Source of the DNA: an uncultured Eubacteriales bacterium
GTDB lineage: Bacteria; Bacillota; Clostridia; Oscillospirales; Acutalibacteraceae
NCBI GenBank assembly: GCA_934643185.1
Contig: CAKUBN010000028.1
Location: 1 to 29,145 of the forward strand
Direction: 5' to 3'
DNA: 29,145 bases
Shown: positions 6,816 through 13,625 of the stretch, piece after piece
Layout of the letters: each line of letters starts with the position of its first letter
How positions within the stretch are numbered: position 1 is the first letter of the stretch
Notes under the pieces: model-generated
Seen by the model: the letters and a program-made list of their open reading frames with translations, nothing else
The model's database searches: none
What the model was told of the DNA's origin: nothing
Program-made: the position numbers and the translations under genes

Positions 6816-7712
6816 ATGATCCGAATCGATATTCCGGCAACCAGTGCTAACCTTGGCTCCGGTTTTGACTCGCTCGGCATTGCGCTGACCATGTGCAACC
6901 GCGTGTGGATGGAAGAAGCGGACGAGCTGAAGATCACGACGACGGACAAGATCAAAGTGCCGACCGATGAGACGAACCTCATTTACTGGGCGGCGCGGCA
7001 TTTGTACCAGATCTGCGGCAAAACGCTGCCGGGTCTGCATATCATTCAGGAAAACAACATTCCGATGGCGCGTGGCCTCGGCAGTTCTTCGGCGTGCATC
7101 GTGGCCGGTATTTTGGGCGCGAACCGTATGCTTGGCTCGCCGATGTCGCAGAGCGACCTCATTAACCTTGCGGCGCAGATTGAAGGGCACCCGGATAACA
7201 CGAGCCCGGCAATCTCCGGCGGTCTTGTCGCTTCTGCCATGGAGGGCAAGCGCGTGTACAGCGTTTCCGTGCCGGTTTCCGGCAAGATCAGCTTTGCGGT
7301 GATGATCCCGCCGTTCGAGCTCAAAACGGAGAAAGCCCGCGGCGTGCTGCCGACGGAGTATTCCCGCGAAGACACGGTGTTTAACCTTTCGCGCTCCGCT
7401 TTAATGACGGCATCGCTGTTCTCCGGCGATCTGCAGAACCTGCGCGTGGCGGTGCAGGACAGGATCCATCAGCCGTATCGCTCGGGCCTCATCGAGAATT
7501 ACGACCAGGTGTTCCGCATGAGCTACGAGCTTGGCTCGCTCGGCACGTATGTGAGCGGCGCAGGCCCGACCATCATCTCCATGATCCCCACAGAGGGCGC
7601 GGAGGAGTTTATGAGCGCGTGCGATTCACATTTACAGGACCGCGGCATCAACGGCTGGCGTGTGGAGCTTCTGCATACCGACCCGCAGGGCGCGCGCATC
7701 ATCATTGAATAA
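6816..7712 (+). CDS. thrB: Homoserine kinase
   Basis: 298 residues. It phosphorylates homoserine to O-phosphohomoserine, the substrate of threonine synthase. It is a cytoplasmic GHMP kinase: the N-terminal PATSANLGSGFDSLGIAL, the ATP-binding loop PMARGLGSSSACI (about residues 84-96), the EGHPDNTSPAISGGL segment, and the C-terminal SGAGPTIISM. The length is typical. GGAAAGGGG precedes the ATG, 24 bp after hom. No threonine synthase gene (thrC) is in this window, so the last step must be encoded elsewhere. Confidence 0.95.
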   Translation: MIRIDIPATSANLGSGFDSLGIALTMCNRVWMEEADELKITTTDKIKVPTDETNLIYWAARHLYQICGKTLPGLHIIQENNIPMARGLGSSSACIVAGILGANRMLGSPMSQSDLINLAAQIEGHPDNTSPAISGGLVASAMEGKRVYSVSVPVSGKISFAVMIPPFELKTEKARGVLPTEYSREDTVFNLSRSALMTASLFSGDLQNLRVAVQDRIHQPYRSGLIENYDQVFRMSYELGSLGTYVSGAGPTIISMIPTEGAEEFMSACDSHLQDRGINGWRVELLHTDPQGARIIIE

Positions 7713-7754
7713 CGAGAATTATCCCACAGGGGTTATGGAAAGGGAAGTGTTTCT

Positions 7755-8972
7755 ATGGCATTGATCGTTCAGAAGTTCGGCGGTTCCTCCGTTAAGGACG
7801 CCGAGCATTTGAGAAATGTCGCCGATATCGTGACCGGCACATATAAGAACGGCAACGACGTGGTCGTTGTGGTTTCTGCGCAGGGCGATACAACGGACGA
7901 CCTCATTGATAAAGCAAAAGAGATCAACCGAAACCCGTCTAAGCGCGAAATGGACCAGCTTTTGACGGCGGGCGAGCAGATCTCTGCTTCGCTGCTTGCT
8001 ATGACGATTGAAGATTTGGGCTACCCGGTGGTCTCTTTGCTTGGCTGGCAGGCGGGCTTTTCCACCTCTACGGCTTACGGCAGCGCGCGCATTAAGCGTG
8101 TGAATCCGGAACGTATTAAGGCGGAGCTTTCAAAGCGCAACATCGTTGTTGTAACGGGCTTTCAGGGCGTCAACAAGTATGACGACATGACGACGCTGGG
8201 CCGCGGCGGCAGCGATACGAGCGCGGTGGCCATTGCGGCTTCCATGCACGCCGACCTGTGCCAGATCTATACGGATGTGGACGGCGTTTACACGGCAGAC
8301 CCGCGCAAAATTCCGGCGGCGAGGAAGCTCGACGTCATCTCCTACGACGAGATGCTGGAGCTTGCGACGCTGGGCGCGCAGGTGCTGAATAACCGCTCGG
8401 TTGAAATGGCTAAAAAATATCATATTGAATTAGAGGTTCTTTCCAGCCTGACACGGGCTAAGGGAACGATCGTTAAGGAGGCTACCAACGTGGAAAAAAT
8501 GCTCATCAGCGGTGTTGCAAAGGACGAAAACGTCGCCAGAATCTCTGTCATCGGCGTGCCGGATAAGCCGGGCCTTGCATTCCGCATTTTCTCTAAGCTT
8601 GCACAGAAGAACGTAAACGTCGATATTATTTTGCAGTCCATCGGCAGAAACGGCACGAAGGACATCAGCTTCACCGTGGAAAAGGACAAGATGGACGCGA
8701 CCATCGAGCTTATGCAGTCTTATGTTGAGACCATCGGCGCGAGCAGCGTTGTGTTTGACGACGACGTGGCGAAGGTCTCCGTCGTCGGCGCAGGCATGGA
8801 ATCGCACCCGGGCGTTGCTTCCGATATGTTTGAGGCTTTGTTTGAGGCAAACGTGAACATCCAGATGATCTCGACGAGCGAAATCAAAATTTCTGTGCTC
8901 ATCAAGAAGGAAGACGCGAACAAGGCGGTCGCCGCCATCCACGCGAAGTTCTTTGAGCAGATCGGGCAGTAA
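7755..8972 (+). CDS. lysC: Aspartate kinase, two ACT domains
   Basis: 405 residues. It phosphorylates aspartate, the entry step to lysine, threonine, methionine and diaminopimelate. The kinase domain has KFGGSSVKD at the start, the GRGGSDTSAVAIAA loop and YTDVDGVYTADPR. Two ACT domains follow (ISVIGVPDKPGLAFRIF and VSVVGAGMESHPGVASDMF), arranged as in lysine-sensitive Bacillus aspartokinase II. Length matches that type (Bacillus 408 aa). It is the last gene of the operon, 42 bp after thrB. An internal ribosome site suggests that a separate regulatory subunit is also made. Confidence 0.95.
   Translation: MALIVQKFGGSSVKDAEHLRNVADIVTGTYKNGNDVVVVVSAQGDTTDDLIDKAKEINRNPSKREMDQLLTAGEQISASLLAMTIEDLGYPVVSLLGWQAGFSTSTAYGSARIKRVNPERIKAELSKRNIVVVTGFQGVNKYDDMTTLGRGGSDTSAVAIAASMHADLCQIYTDVDGVYTADPRKIPAARKLDVISYDEMLELATLGAQVLNNRSVEMAKKYHIELEVLSSLTRAKGTIVKEATNVEKMLISGVAKDENVARISVIGVPDKPGLAFRIFSKLAQKNVNVDIILQSIGRNGTKDISFTVEKDKMDATIELMQSYVETIGASSVVFDDDVAKVSVVGAGMESHPGVASDMFEALFEANVNIQMISTSEIKISVLIKKEDANKAVAAIHAKFFEQIGQ
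8475..8481 (+). promoter_or_regulatory. Internal ribosome-binding site inside lysC
   Basis: AAGGAGG, a full Shine-Dalgarno core, lies 8 bp before an in-frame GTG (8490) and 17 bp before an in-frame ATG (8499). It falls exactly at the kinase/ACT boundary. Confidence 0.6.
8490..8972 (+). CDS. Putative aspartokinase beta subunit from internal lysC start
   Basis: Translation from GTG 8490 would give 160 residues made only of the two ACT domains, in the same frame as lysC. In Bacillus subtilis aspartokinase II, the alpha (408 aa) and beta (163 aa) subunits come from the same gene by an internal start near codon 246. Here the GTG is codon 246 and is preceded by AAGGAGG. The agreement in position and product length makes this likely, but expression is inferred. 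Confidence 0.55.
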   Translation: MEKMLISGVAKDENVARISVIGVPDKPGLAFRIFSKLAQKNVNVDIILQSIGRNGTKDISFTVEKDKMDATIELMQSYVETIGASSVVFDDDVAKVSVVGAGMESHPGVASDMFEALFEANVNIQMISTSEIKISVLIKKEDANKAVAAIHAKFFEQIGQ

Positions 8973-9013
8973 TCTGCCGCAAAACGCGAATTTGTAGGGA
9001 AATGAATTTGCAG

Positions 9014-9051
9014 TCACCCCTTGGCGCATACTAAGCGCCGGGGGTGATTTT
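9014..9051 (+). terminator. Strong hairpin ending the lysC transcript and covering the next ribosome site
   Basis: TCACCCC pairs with GGGGTGA (9014-9020 with 9041-9047) and, inside it, GGCGC pairs with GCGCC, followed by TTTT. The right arm holds GGGGGTGA, the only ribosome-site-like sequence for the small ORF that starts at 9052. Confidence 0.75.
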
Positions 9052-9249
9052 ATGTTTCCGAACGGTTTTGGCGCAAACGGCTACTGGGGGCCGGAAAACT
9101 ACGTGTTGGGCGCGGCGCTTTTCGACTGGCACAAGGATTTTGACGATCTGCCCGAGGAAGTGAAGGAATACCTCACGCAGCACGAGTATGAAATTCACAG
9201 CGAAAACGACGTGGACCGCTTAGTGCGCACGTATAACCAGAAAAAGTAA
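9052..9249 (+). CDS. Hypothetical 65-residue protein
   Basis: I do not recognise this protein. It begins with a Gly/Asn/aromatic segment (FPNGFGANGYWGPENYVLG), then has an acidic, probably helical part (HKDFDDLPEEVKEYLTQHEYEIHSENDVDRL) and a basic end. There is no signal peptide or membrane segment. Codon use resembles the neighbours, and it ends before a strong terminator, so it looks real. Its GGGGGTGA ribosome site lies 4-5 bp before the ATG, within the right arm of the hairpin that ends lysC. It is read either as the last gene of the aspartate operon by read-through or from an unseen promoter. Confidence 0.6.
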   Translation: MFPNGFGANGYWGPENYVLGAALFDWHKDFDDLPEEVKEYLTQHEYEIHSENDVDRLVRTYNQKK

Positions 9250-9261
9250 AAAACAAAACAA

Positions 9262-9309
9262 AAAGAGAAAGCGTGCGCCGTTTAAACGCGGTACACGTTT
9301 TCTCTTTTT
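9262..9309. terminator. Bidirectional terminator between convergent genes
   Basis: AAAGAGAAAGCGTG...CCG pairs with CGG...CACGTTTTCTCTTT around a short A/T-centred loop: about 19 bp with one mismatch and G-U pairs. It has A-rich sequence on the left and T-rich on the right, so it can stop transcription from both sides. Confidence 0.8.
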
Positions 9310-9339
9310 CTATCACGCTATTTTATTTTGAGGTCTGTT

Positions 9340-9786
9340 TTACAGGTTGAGCACAAGCTCAATCTCGTCATCGTACTTGGCACCAGAGGGAGCAAAGCCG
9401 AGGGACTTGTAGAGATGCAGCGCGGGGGCGTTTTCCACGCTGCAGGTGAGCGCAACGCGGTTTGAGGTACCGAACGGCTTCGTCTCGATATACTCGATCA
9501 CCTTCTGCATGGCGGCTTTGCCGTACCCGTTGCCCTGCTGCGCTTCGTCGATCATCATGTGCCAGATGTCGTACTCCGGGATGTCGTAATCATAAATGAC
9601 CATGACATAGCCGACCATGGTGTCGTCATGATAAATGCCGAACGGCTGGCACTGGCTGCGGTAGACGTATGCCTGCGCCAGACTGCGGATGGGGTGGGAG
9701 ACGAAGGATTCCTGCTCTTTTTTCAGCTTCAAATTAAACGCGTCGAGAAAATTTTCCTCATCGATGGGCCGAAGTGTGATATTCAT
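9340..9786 (-). CDS. GNAT family N-acetyltransferase, spermine/spermidine acetyltransferase-like (BltD/PaiA type)
   Basis: 148 residues, one GNAT domain. The acetyl-CoA loop is QQGNGYGKAAM (about 83-93), preceded by beta strands with the family's MVGYVMVIYDYD and followed by VENAPALHLYKSLGF. The start (LRPIDEENFLDAFNLKLKKEQESFV) and the acidic IPEYDIWHMMID region resemble BltD-type polyamine acetyltransferases, but the substrate is only a guess. AAAAGGAG precedes the ATG. It lies 39 bp after the D-lactate dehydrogenase gene on the same strand, with a small hairpin (9804-9824) between, so the two may be co-transcribed. Confidence 0.85.
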   Translation of the reverse strand: MNITLRPIDEENFLDAFNLKLKKEQESFVSHPIRSLAQAYVYRSQCQPFGIYHDDTMVGYVMVIYDYDIPEYDIWHMMIDEAQQGNGYGKAAMQKVIEYIETKPFGTSNRVALTCSVENAPALHLYKSLGFAPSGAKYDDEIELVLNL

Positions 9787-9825
9787 AAATTTCTCCTTTT
9801 TTGATCGCTTTCTTAATAAGCGATG

Positions 9826-10809
9826 TTATACAAGCTCGGTTGCGGTGTGGCCGGTCTTTGCAAAATCGCACAGGCCCTCTACGCCGCAGAACACCATGCT
9901 CTGCACGGCGGCGTCGGTGTAAAACGCCATGTGCTGCGTCATGATGACGTTCGGGAACTGGCGCAGGTAGGCCATGTCGCGGTTCGAGATGATGTCGTCG
10001 CGGCGGTTTTCGTGGTAGATGCCCTCTTCCTTATCGAAAACATCCAGCGCGAGCGCGCCGATCTTACGCGTTTCAATGCCGCGGATCATATCCGGAATGT
10101 TCATCAGCTCGCCGCGGGCGCAGTTGATGATGGTGACGCCGTCCTTCATTTTGGCGATGGTCTCGGCGTTCACAAAGTGGCGGGTGCTGTCTAAGAGCGG
10201 CATGTGCAGGGAGATGATGTCGCACTCTTTGTAGAGCGTTTCGTTATCCACATAGGTGCAAAGGCCGGAAAGCGCCGGGTTTTCGTGAATGTCGGAGGCC
10301 AGAATGCGGCAGCCGAAGCCGCTTAAATTTTTGATGACCGCCGCGCCGATCTTGCCGGTGCCGAGGATGCCGACGGTGAGGTTGCGCAGCTCGCGGCCCT
10401 GAAGACCCGCAAGGGAGTAGTCATTGACCTGCGCGCGCCACAGGGCGGGCTTATACTTGCGCAGGCTTAAAAGCATCAGCATGACGGTGTAATCCGCCAC
10501 GCCGTTCGGCGCGTAGTTTGAGTTGCACACCTTAAGGCCGAGCTCCTTTGCGGCGGCGAGATCGATGTGGTCAGAGCCGATGGTGCGTGTGGAAATGTAT
10601 TTGACGCCGCGCTCCTTGACGGCGGTGAGCAGCGCGCGGTCAAAATGCGTGCGGCCGAGCGTTGTGACGCCCTCTGCGCCGCTGACTGTATCGACGTTTT
10701 CAAGCGTCAGGTCGTTTTCGGTTGCGGTGAGCTCTACGCCGCATTTTTCGGCGATGAAGGCAAAGTCCTTCTGCTCGTCCGGGCGGACTTCATAAGCTGC
10801 AATTTTCAT
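9826..10809 (-). CDS. D-lactate dehydrogenase / D-2-hydroxyacid dehydrogenase
   Basis: 327 residues. It reduces pyruvate (or another 2-oxo acid) to D-lactate with NADH. An N-terminal catalytic part contains STRTIGSDHIDL and SNYAPNGVADYTV. The NAD domain has GILGTGKIGAAV, then the catalytic Arg in NCARGELMN, the Glu in LDVFDKEEG and the His in QHMAFYTDAAV. The HxAFYT pattern is typical of D-LDH and VanH rather than of PGDH relatives. The ATG at 10809 is chosen because GAGGGATATAAA precedes it; the frame runs 19 codons further upstream without a ribosome site. There are no vanA/X partners nearby, so a fermentative role is more likely than vancomycin resistance. Confidence 0.9.
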   Translation of the reverse strand: MKIAAYEVRPDEQKDFAFIAEKCGVELTATENDLTLENVDTVSGAEGVTTLGRTHFDRALLTAVKERGVKYISTRTIGSDHIDLAAAKELGLKVCNSNYAPNGVADYTVMLMLLSLRKYKPALWRAQVNDYSLAGLQGRELRNLTVGILGTGKIGAAVIKNLSGFGCRILASDIHENPALSGLCTYVDNETLYKECDIISLHMPLLDSTRHFVNAETIAKMKDGVTIINCARGELMNIPDMIRGIETRKIGALALDVFDKEEGIYHENRRDDIISNRDMAYLRQFPNVIMTQHMAFYTDAAVQSMVFCGVEGLCDFAKTGHTATELV

Positions 10810-10861
10810 TTTATATCCCTCTTTCCGATGATCGGCAGGCGATTTTAAGTGCCTGCTTTTG

Positions 10862-10917
10862 CGCACTAAACTGCTTACACCACAGCGCTTTAGTGCGAAT
10901 TTTCGCGTATTAGTGTG
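10862..10917 (-). repeat. Three copies of a CGCACTAAA-type element in the D-LDH leader
   Basis: In transcript orientation: CACACTAAT (10917-10909), CGCACTAAA (10897-10889) and the inverted copy TTTAGTGCG (10870-10862). The first two are spaced 20 bp apart, two helical turns; the last two could pair as a 9-bp RNA hairpin. They sit just downstream of the predicted start of transcription. A second hairpin (GCAGGC/GCCTGC, 10835-10856) follows. They do not fit the Rex consensus. Confidence 0.5.
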
Positions 10918-10930
10918 TTACTATGTGATT

Positions 10931-10959
10931 ATTATATATGCTGCGGTTTTCCACGTCAA
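10931..10959 (-). promoter_or_regulatory. Sigma-A promoter of the D-LDH gene
   Basis: On the minus strand TTGACG (10959-10954), 17-bp spacer, TATAAT (10936-10931). Predicted transcription start near 10924, leaving a leader of about 115 nt. Confidence 0.75.
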
Positions 10960-10984
10960 GAGGGTAAAATGTGCATAAAGCACG

Positions 10985-11013
10985 TTGAATTCCGCACGGT
11001 TTTGTGTTAAAAT
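10985..11013 (+). promoter_or_regulatory. Sigma-A promoter of the SGNH-esterase operon
   Basis: TTGAAT (10985-10990), 17-bp spacer, TAAAAT (11008-11013), about 30 bp before the ATG. It is divergent from the D-LDH promoter. Confidence 0.7.
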
Positions 11014-11049
11014 GACTGTGAAATCAAACTATTGAAATCAGGTGCTTTT

Positions 11050-11685
11050 ATGACGGATTATGAAATGAAGCGGCACAATTTTACGTGCCTCAACAAATTT
11101 GCGAAAAAGGGCGAGATCGTGTTTACGGGCTCCTCGCTGTGCGAGCTGTTCCCGATCTCTGAGATGCTGCAGAACGTGGAGCCGCGCATCCGCGTGTATA
11201 ACCGTGGCATCGGCGGCGACGTGACGGACGGTTTGCTTGAGCGCATGGACGAATCGATTTTTGATTTGGAGCCGAAAAAGGTGTTCATCAACATCGGCAC
11301 AAATGACATCAGCCGCCCGGAATATAAGCGCGAGCGCCTGATGCGCCAGTACAGAAAGATTCTGATGCAGATCAAGGAGCGCTTGCCCGAGACGAAAATT
11401 TACGTGATGAGCTACTACCCCGTGAATCGCGAGCTGCCCGGCGCAGACCCGGAGGCGGTGAAGGCGCAGTTTGGCGCGCGCACGAACGAGGAGCTCAAAG
11501 CCGTGAACGCCGAGGTGGAAAAAATGGCGGCGGAGCTCGGGTGTACATACATCAATGTGTTCGACTGCCTGCTTGACGAAAAGGGCAATTTGAAAGCGGA
11601 ATACACCATTGAGGGCATGCACATGTACGCAAACGGCTACGCGGTGGTGCTCGAAAAGCTGATGCCGTACCTTTTGGAGGCATAA
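11050..11685 (+). CDS. SGNH/GDSL-type esterase or acyl hydrolase
   Basis: 211 residues, cytoplasmic (no signal peptide). SGNH blocks are visible: FTGSSL (Ser29 in the place of the GDS serine), GIGGDVTDG (Gly oxyanion), INIGTND (Asn85) and the C-terminal block EGMHMYANGY with His191. In this last block the usual DxxH has Glu188 in place of Asp. Family members remove acyl or acetyl groups from lipids, sugars or cell-wall glycans; the substrate here is unknown. AGGTG lies 6 bp before the ATG at 11050, so the six upstream codons open in frame are not used. It is followed after 24 bp by a second hydrolase gene, so the two probably form an operon. Confidence 0.85.
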   Translation: MTDYEMKRHNFTCLNKFAKKGEIVFTGSSLCELFPISEMLQNVEPRIRVYNRGIGGDVTDGLLERMDESIFDLEPKKVFINIGTNDISRPEYKRERLMRQYRKILMQIKERLPETKIYVMSYYPVNRELPGADPEAVKAQFGARTNEELKAVNAEVEKMAAELGCTYINVFDCLLDEKGNLKAEYTIEGMHMYANGYAVVLEKLMPYLLEA

Positions 11686-11709
11686 TTTACAGCGGGGAGG
11701 CTGTTTTGA

Positions 11710-13215
11710 ATGAGAGACGGTATTGAAAAGAAAAACATTTCCGTGACGGAGCTGAAGCACGACGGGCGGTATTTGAACGCTGCGCTGTACACACCGAAGA
11801 CGGAGCCGGGCAAAAAATACCCGCTGGTGCTGTTTCTGCACGGCGCGGGCGAGCGCGGGGATGACCTCAATTTAGTGCTGGATTTCACGCCGGGCGCGGA
11901 CACGTTTATGACGGACGCGTGGCAGGCGGAGCACCCGTGCTTTGTGCTCGCGCCGCAGTGCCCGAAGGACCAGTGCTGGGTGCCGTATATCGATTTATTG
12001 GCGCAGACGCTGCTTAAAATGGCGGCGCAGTACCCGGTGGATATCTGCCGTATGTATGTGACGGGCGTTTCCATGGGCGGCGCAGGCACGTGGGAGCTGC
12101 TGATGCGCTGCCCGCAGAAAATTGCGGCGGCGATGCCGATCTGTGGCTATGCGGAGCCGTTTAAGCTGCGCGCGGCAAAGGATGTGCCCGTGTGGGCGTT
12201 CCACGCCGAAGACGACCCCGTGGTGCCGGTGACGGGCTATTACCACTCGCCGCACGGCGCGGTGGGCGTGGGCTCGCGCATGGCGATGTCCTCGCTGCGT
12301 TCCTCCGGCAACCGCGATGCGCACTACACGGAGTACCCCGCGGGCGAAATGGAGAAGGTCTACGGTGTGCACCCGCACGGCTCTTGGACGGCGGCGTACC
12401 AAAACAAAGAAGCGCTGGAGTGGATGTTCACAAAAACGCGCTTTGACCGCTACGAAATTGAACTGGTGTGCCCGGGCGTGTTCTATATTGAAGACTACAA
12501 CGACGACTCCATGTACCTTGTGGAGGGCAGGGAGAAGGCGCTGCTCATCGATACCGGTCTTGGCGGCGGCAACGTGAAAACGATGGCGGAAAGCCTGACG
12601 GCGCTGCCCGTAGAGCTTGCCGTGACGCACGCGCACATTGACCACCTTTTGAGCGGCGACGTGTTCGAGAAATACTACATGAGCAAAAAGGACGTGCCGC
12701 TGCTGCCGCGCCTGAACGACGGCACGGGCAAGAGCTTCACGGAAAAGGACGTCATCGACATTAAAGACGGCGACGTCATCGACCTTGGCGGCGGTGTGGA
12801 AATTGAAGTTGCCGAGGTGGAAGGGCACACGCCGGGCAGTGTCGTGTTCATCGACCGCGCGCACAAGTGCATGTTCACCGGCGACGCGTTCGGCCTTTGG
12901 ATGCAGGTGCCGCTTGCACGGCCCATCTCCGAATATAAGGCGGCGGTGCTGCGCCTGAAAGAGAAGCTGCAGCAGCCCGGCTACACGGAGCTCGCGTTCC
13001 TCGGCGGCCACAGACGGCAGGAGGGCGGCGTTTCCACGCAGGACGAGTACATCCCGAACAGCTATGAGAAGATCGACGACATGCTGACGCTGTGCGACCT
13101 CATTTTGGAAAAGAAAATCGAAGCCGTGCCGTTCCCGCAGAACTTCGGCGAGCCGGCGTTTATCTCCACCTATAAGACCGCGTACATGGTGTTTATGGAA
13201 TCGGTGAGAAAGTAA
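11710..13215 (+). CDS. Two-domain hydrolase: alpha/beta esterase fused to metallo-beta-lactamase fold
   Basis: 501 residues in one unbroken frame. Residues ~15-245 are an alpha/beta hydrolase of the esterase/PHB-depolymerase-like type: oxyanion HGAGERG (44-50), nucleophile elbow GVSMGG (Ser121), acid near Asp168 (HAEDDP) and His223 (HPHGSW). Residues ~250-445 are a metallo-beta-lactamase fold with HAHIDH (His307, His309, Asp311, His312), GHTPGS (His373), GDAF (Asp392) and GGH (His434), a full set of metal ligands. The remaining ~55 residues are helical. No signal peptide is seen. GGGGAGG precedes the ATG, in the loop of a 5-bp hairpin (ACAGC/GCTGT). The two active sites suggest sequential hydrolysis of one substrate, possibly with the SGNH enzyme; the substrate is unknown. 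Confidence 0.85.
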   Translation: MRDGIEKKNISVTELKHDGRYLNAALYTPKTEPGKKYPLVLFLHGAGERGDDLNLVLDFTPGADTFMTDAWQAEHPCFVLAPQCPKDQCWVPYIDLLAQTLLKMAAQYPVDICRMYVTGVSMGGAGTWELLMRCPQKIAAAMPICGYAEPFKLRAAKDVPVWAFHAEDDPVVPVTGYYHSPHGAVGVGSRMAMSSLRSSGNRDAHYTEYPAGEMEKVYGVHPHGSWTAAYQNKEALEWMFTKTRFDRYEIELVCPGVFYIEDYNDDSMYLVEGREKALLIDTGLGGGNVKTMAESLTALPVELAVTHAHIDHLLSGDVFEKYYMSKKDVPLLPRLNDGTGKSFTEKDVIDIKDGDVIDLGGGVEIEVAEVEGHTPGSVVFIDRAHKCMFTGDAFGLWMQVPLARPISEYKAAVLRLKEKLQQPGYTELAFLGGHRRQEGGVSTQDEYIPNSYEKIDDMLTLCDLILEKKIEAVPFPQNFGEPAFISTYKTAYMVFMESVRK

Positions 13216-13225
13216 GAGAATAGAC

Positions 13226-13263
13226 AAAACCGCGCCCTCGGAAAACCCGGGAGCGCGGTTTTT
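13226..13263 (+). terminator. Intrinsic terminator of the hydrolase operon
   Basis: AAACCGCGC pairs with GCGCGGTTT and CTCGG with CCGGG inside (one mismatch), loop around GAAAAC, then TTTTT. It is one of three related hairpins in this part of the window. Confidence 0.85.
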
Positions 13264-13276
13264 CGTGGGGATAATC

Positions 13277-13305
13277 TGGACATTTTCCATAATACTTGTT
13301 ATAAT
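13277..13305 (+). promoter_or_regulatory. Sigma-A promoter of the DUF2442 gene
   Basis: TGGACA (13277-13282), 17-bp spacer, TATAAT (13300-13305), about 20 bp before the start codon. Confidence 0.7.
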
Positions 13306-13327
13306 GAAGGCGGAAAGGAGCATGCGC

Positions 13328-13573
13328 ATGTTACAGCCCCGCATTCTCTCTGTGGTTCCGCTACCGCAGGCAAAACTTAAACTCACGTATGAAACAGGCG
13401 AAGTCAAGCTGTTTGATGTTGCACCGTACATGCAAGGCTCGTGGTTCGGCGCACTCAAAGAACCGTCGTACTTTAAACAAGTACAGCTGCTTCCCGGCGG
13501 CTCCGGCATCGAGTGGCCGGACGGACAGGATATTGCCCCGCATGAGCTTTATGAAGACGGCATAGATGCATAA
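13328..13573 (+). CDS. DUF2442 domain protein
   Basis: 81 residues with the DUF2442 pattern: an N-terminal strand pair (ILSVVPLPQAKLKLTYETGEVKLFDV), APYMQGSWFGALKEPSYFKQVQL, then GSGIEWPDGQDIAPHELYEDG. The family is small, often beside toxin-antitoxin-like DUF4160 genes, with no settled function. No DUF4160 partner is present here. ATG 13328 is chosen over ATG 13322 because GGAAAGGAG ends at 13320, too close to the earlier codon. It has its own promoter and terminator. Confidence 0.8.
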   Translation: MLQPRILSVVPLPQAKLKLTYETGEVKLFDVAPYMQGSWFGALKEPSYFKQVQLLPGGSGIEWPDGQDIAPHELYEDGIDA

Positions 13574-13583
13574 AATAGCAGAA

Positions 13584-13625
13584 CCCCGCGCTCCCGGAAA
13601 ACTCCGAGGGCGCGGGATTTTTATT
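13584..13625. terminator. Terminator hairpin between the DUF2442 and Crp/Fnr genes
   Basis: CCCGCGC pairs with GCGCGGG and CCGG with CCGAG-type sequence inside, loop around GAAAAC, then ATTTTTATTT on the plus strand. It abuts the stop of the convergent regulator gene. The arms are related to those at 13226-13263 and 15728-15776. Confidence 0.8.

Noticed and set aside
9826..10809. VanH of a vancomycin-resistance cluster
   Set aside because: The protein has the HxAFYT pattern shared by VanH and D-LDH, but no D-Ala-D-Lac ligase or VanX-type dipeptidase lies nearby.
10835..10856. Terminator GCAGGC/GCCTGC followed by TTTT on the plus strand
   Set aside because: No plus-strand gene ends here; it lies within the D-LDH leader and is better read as part of that leader's structure.
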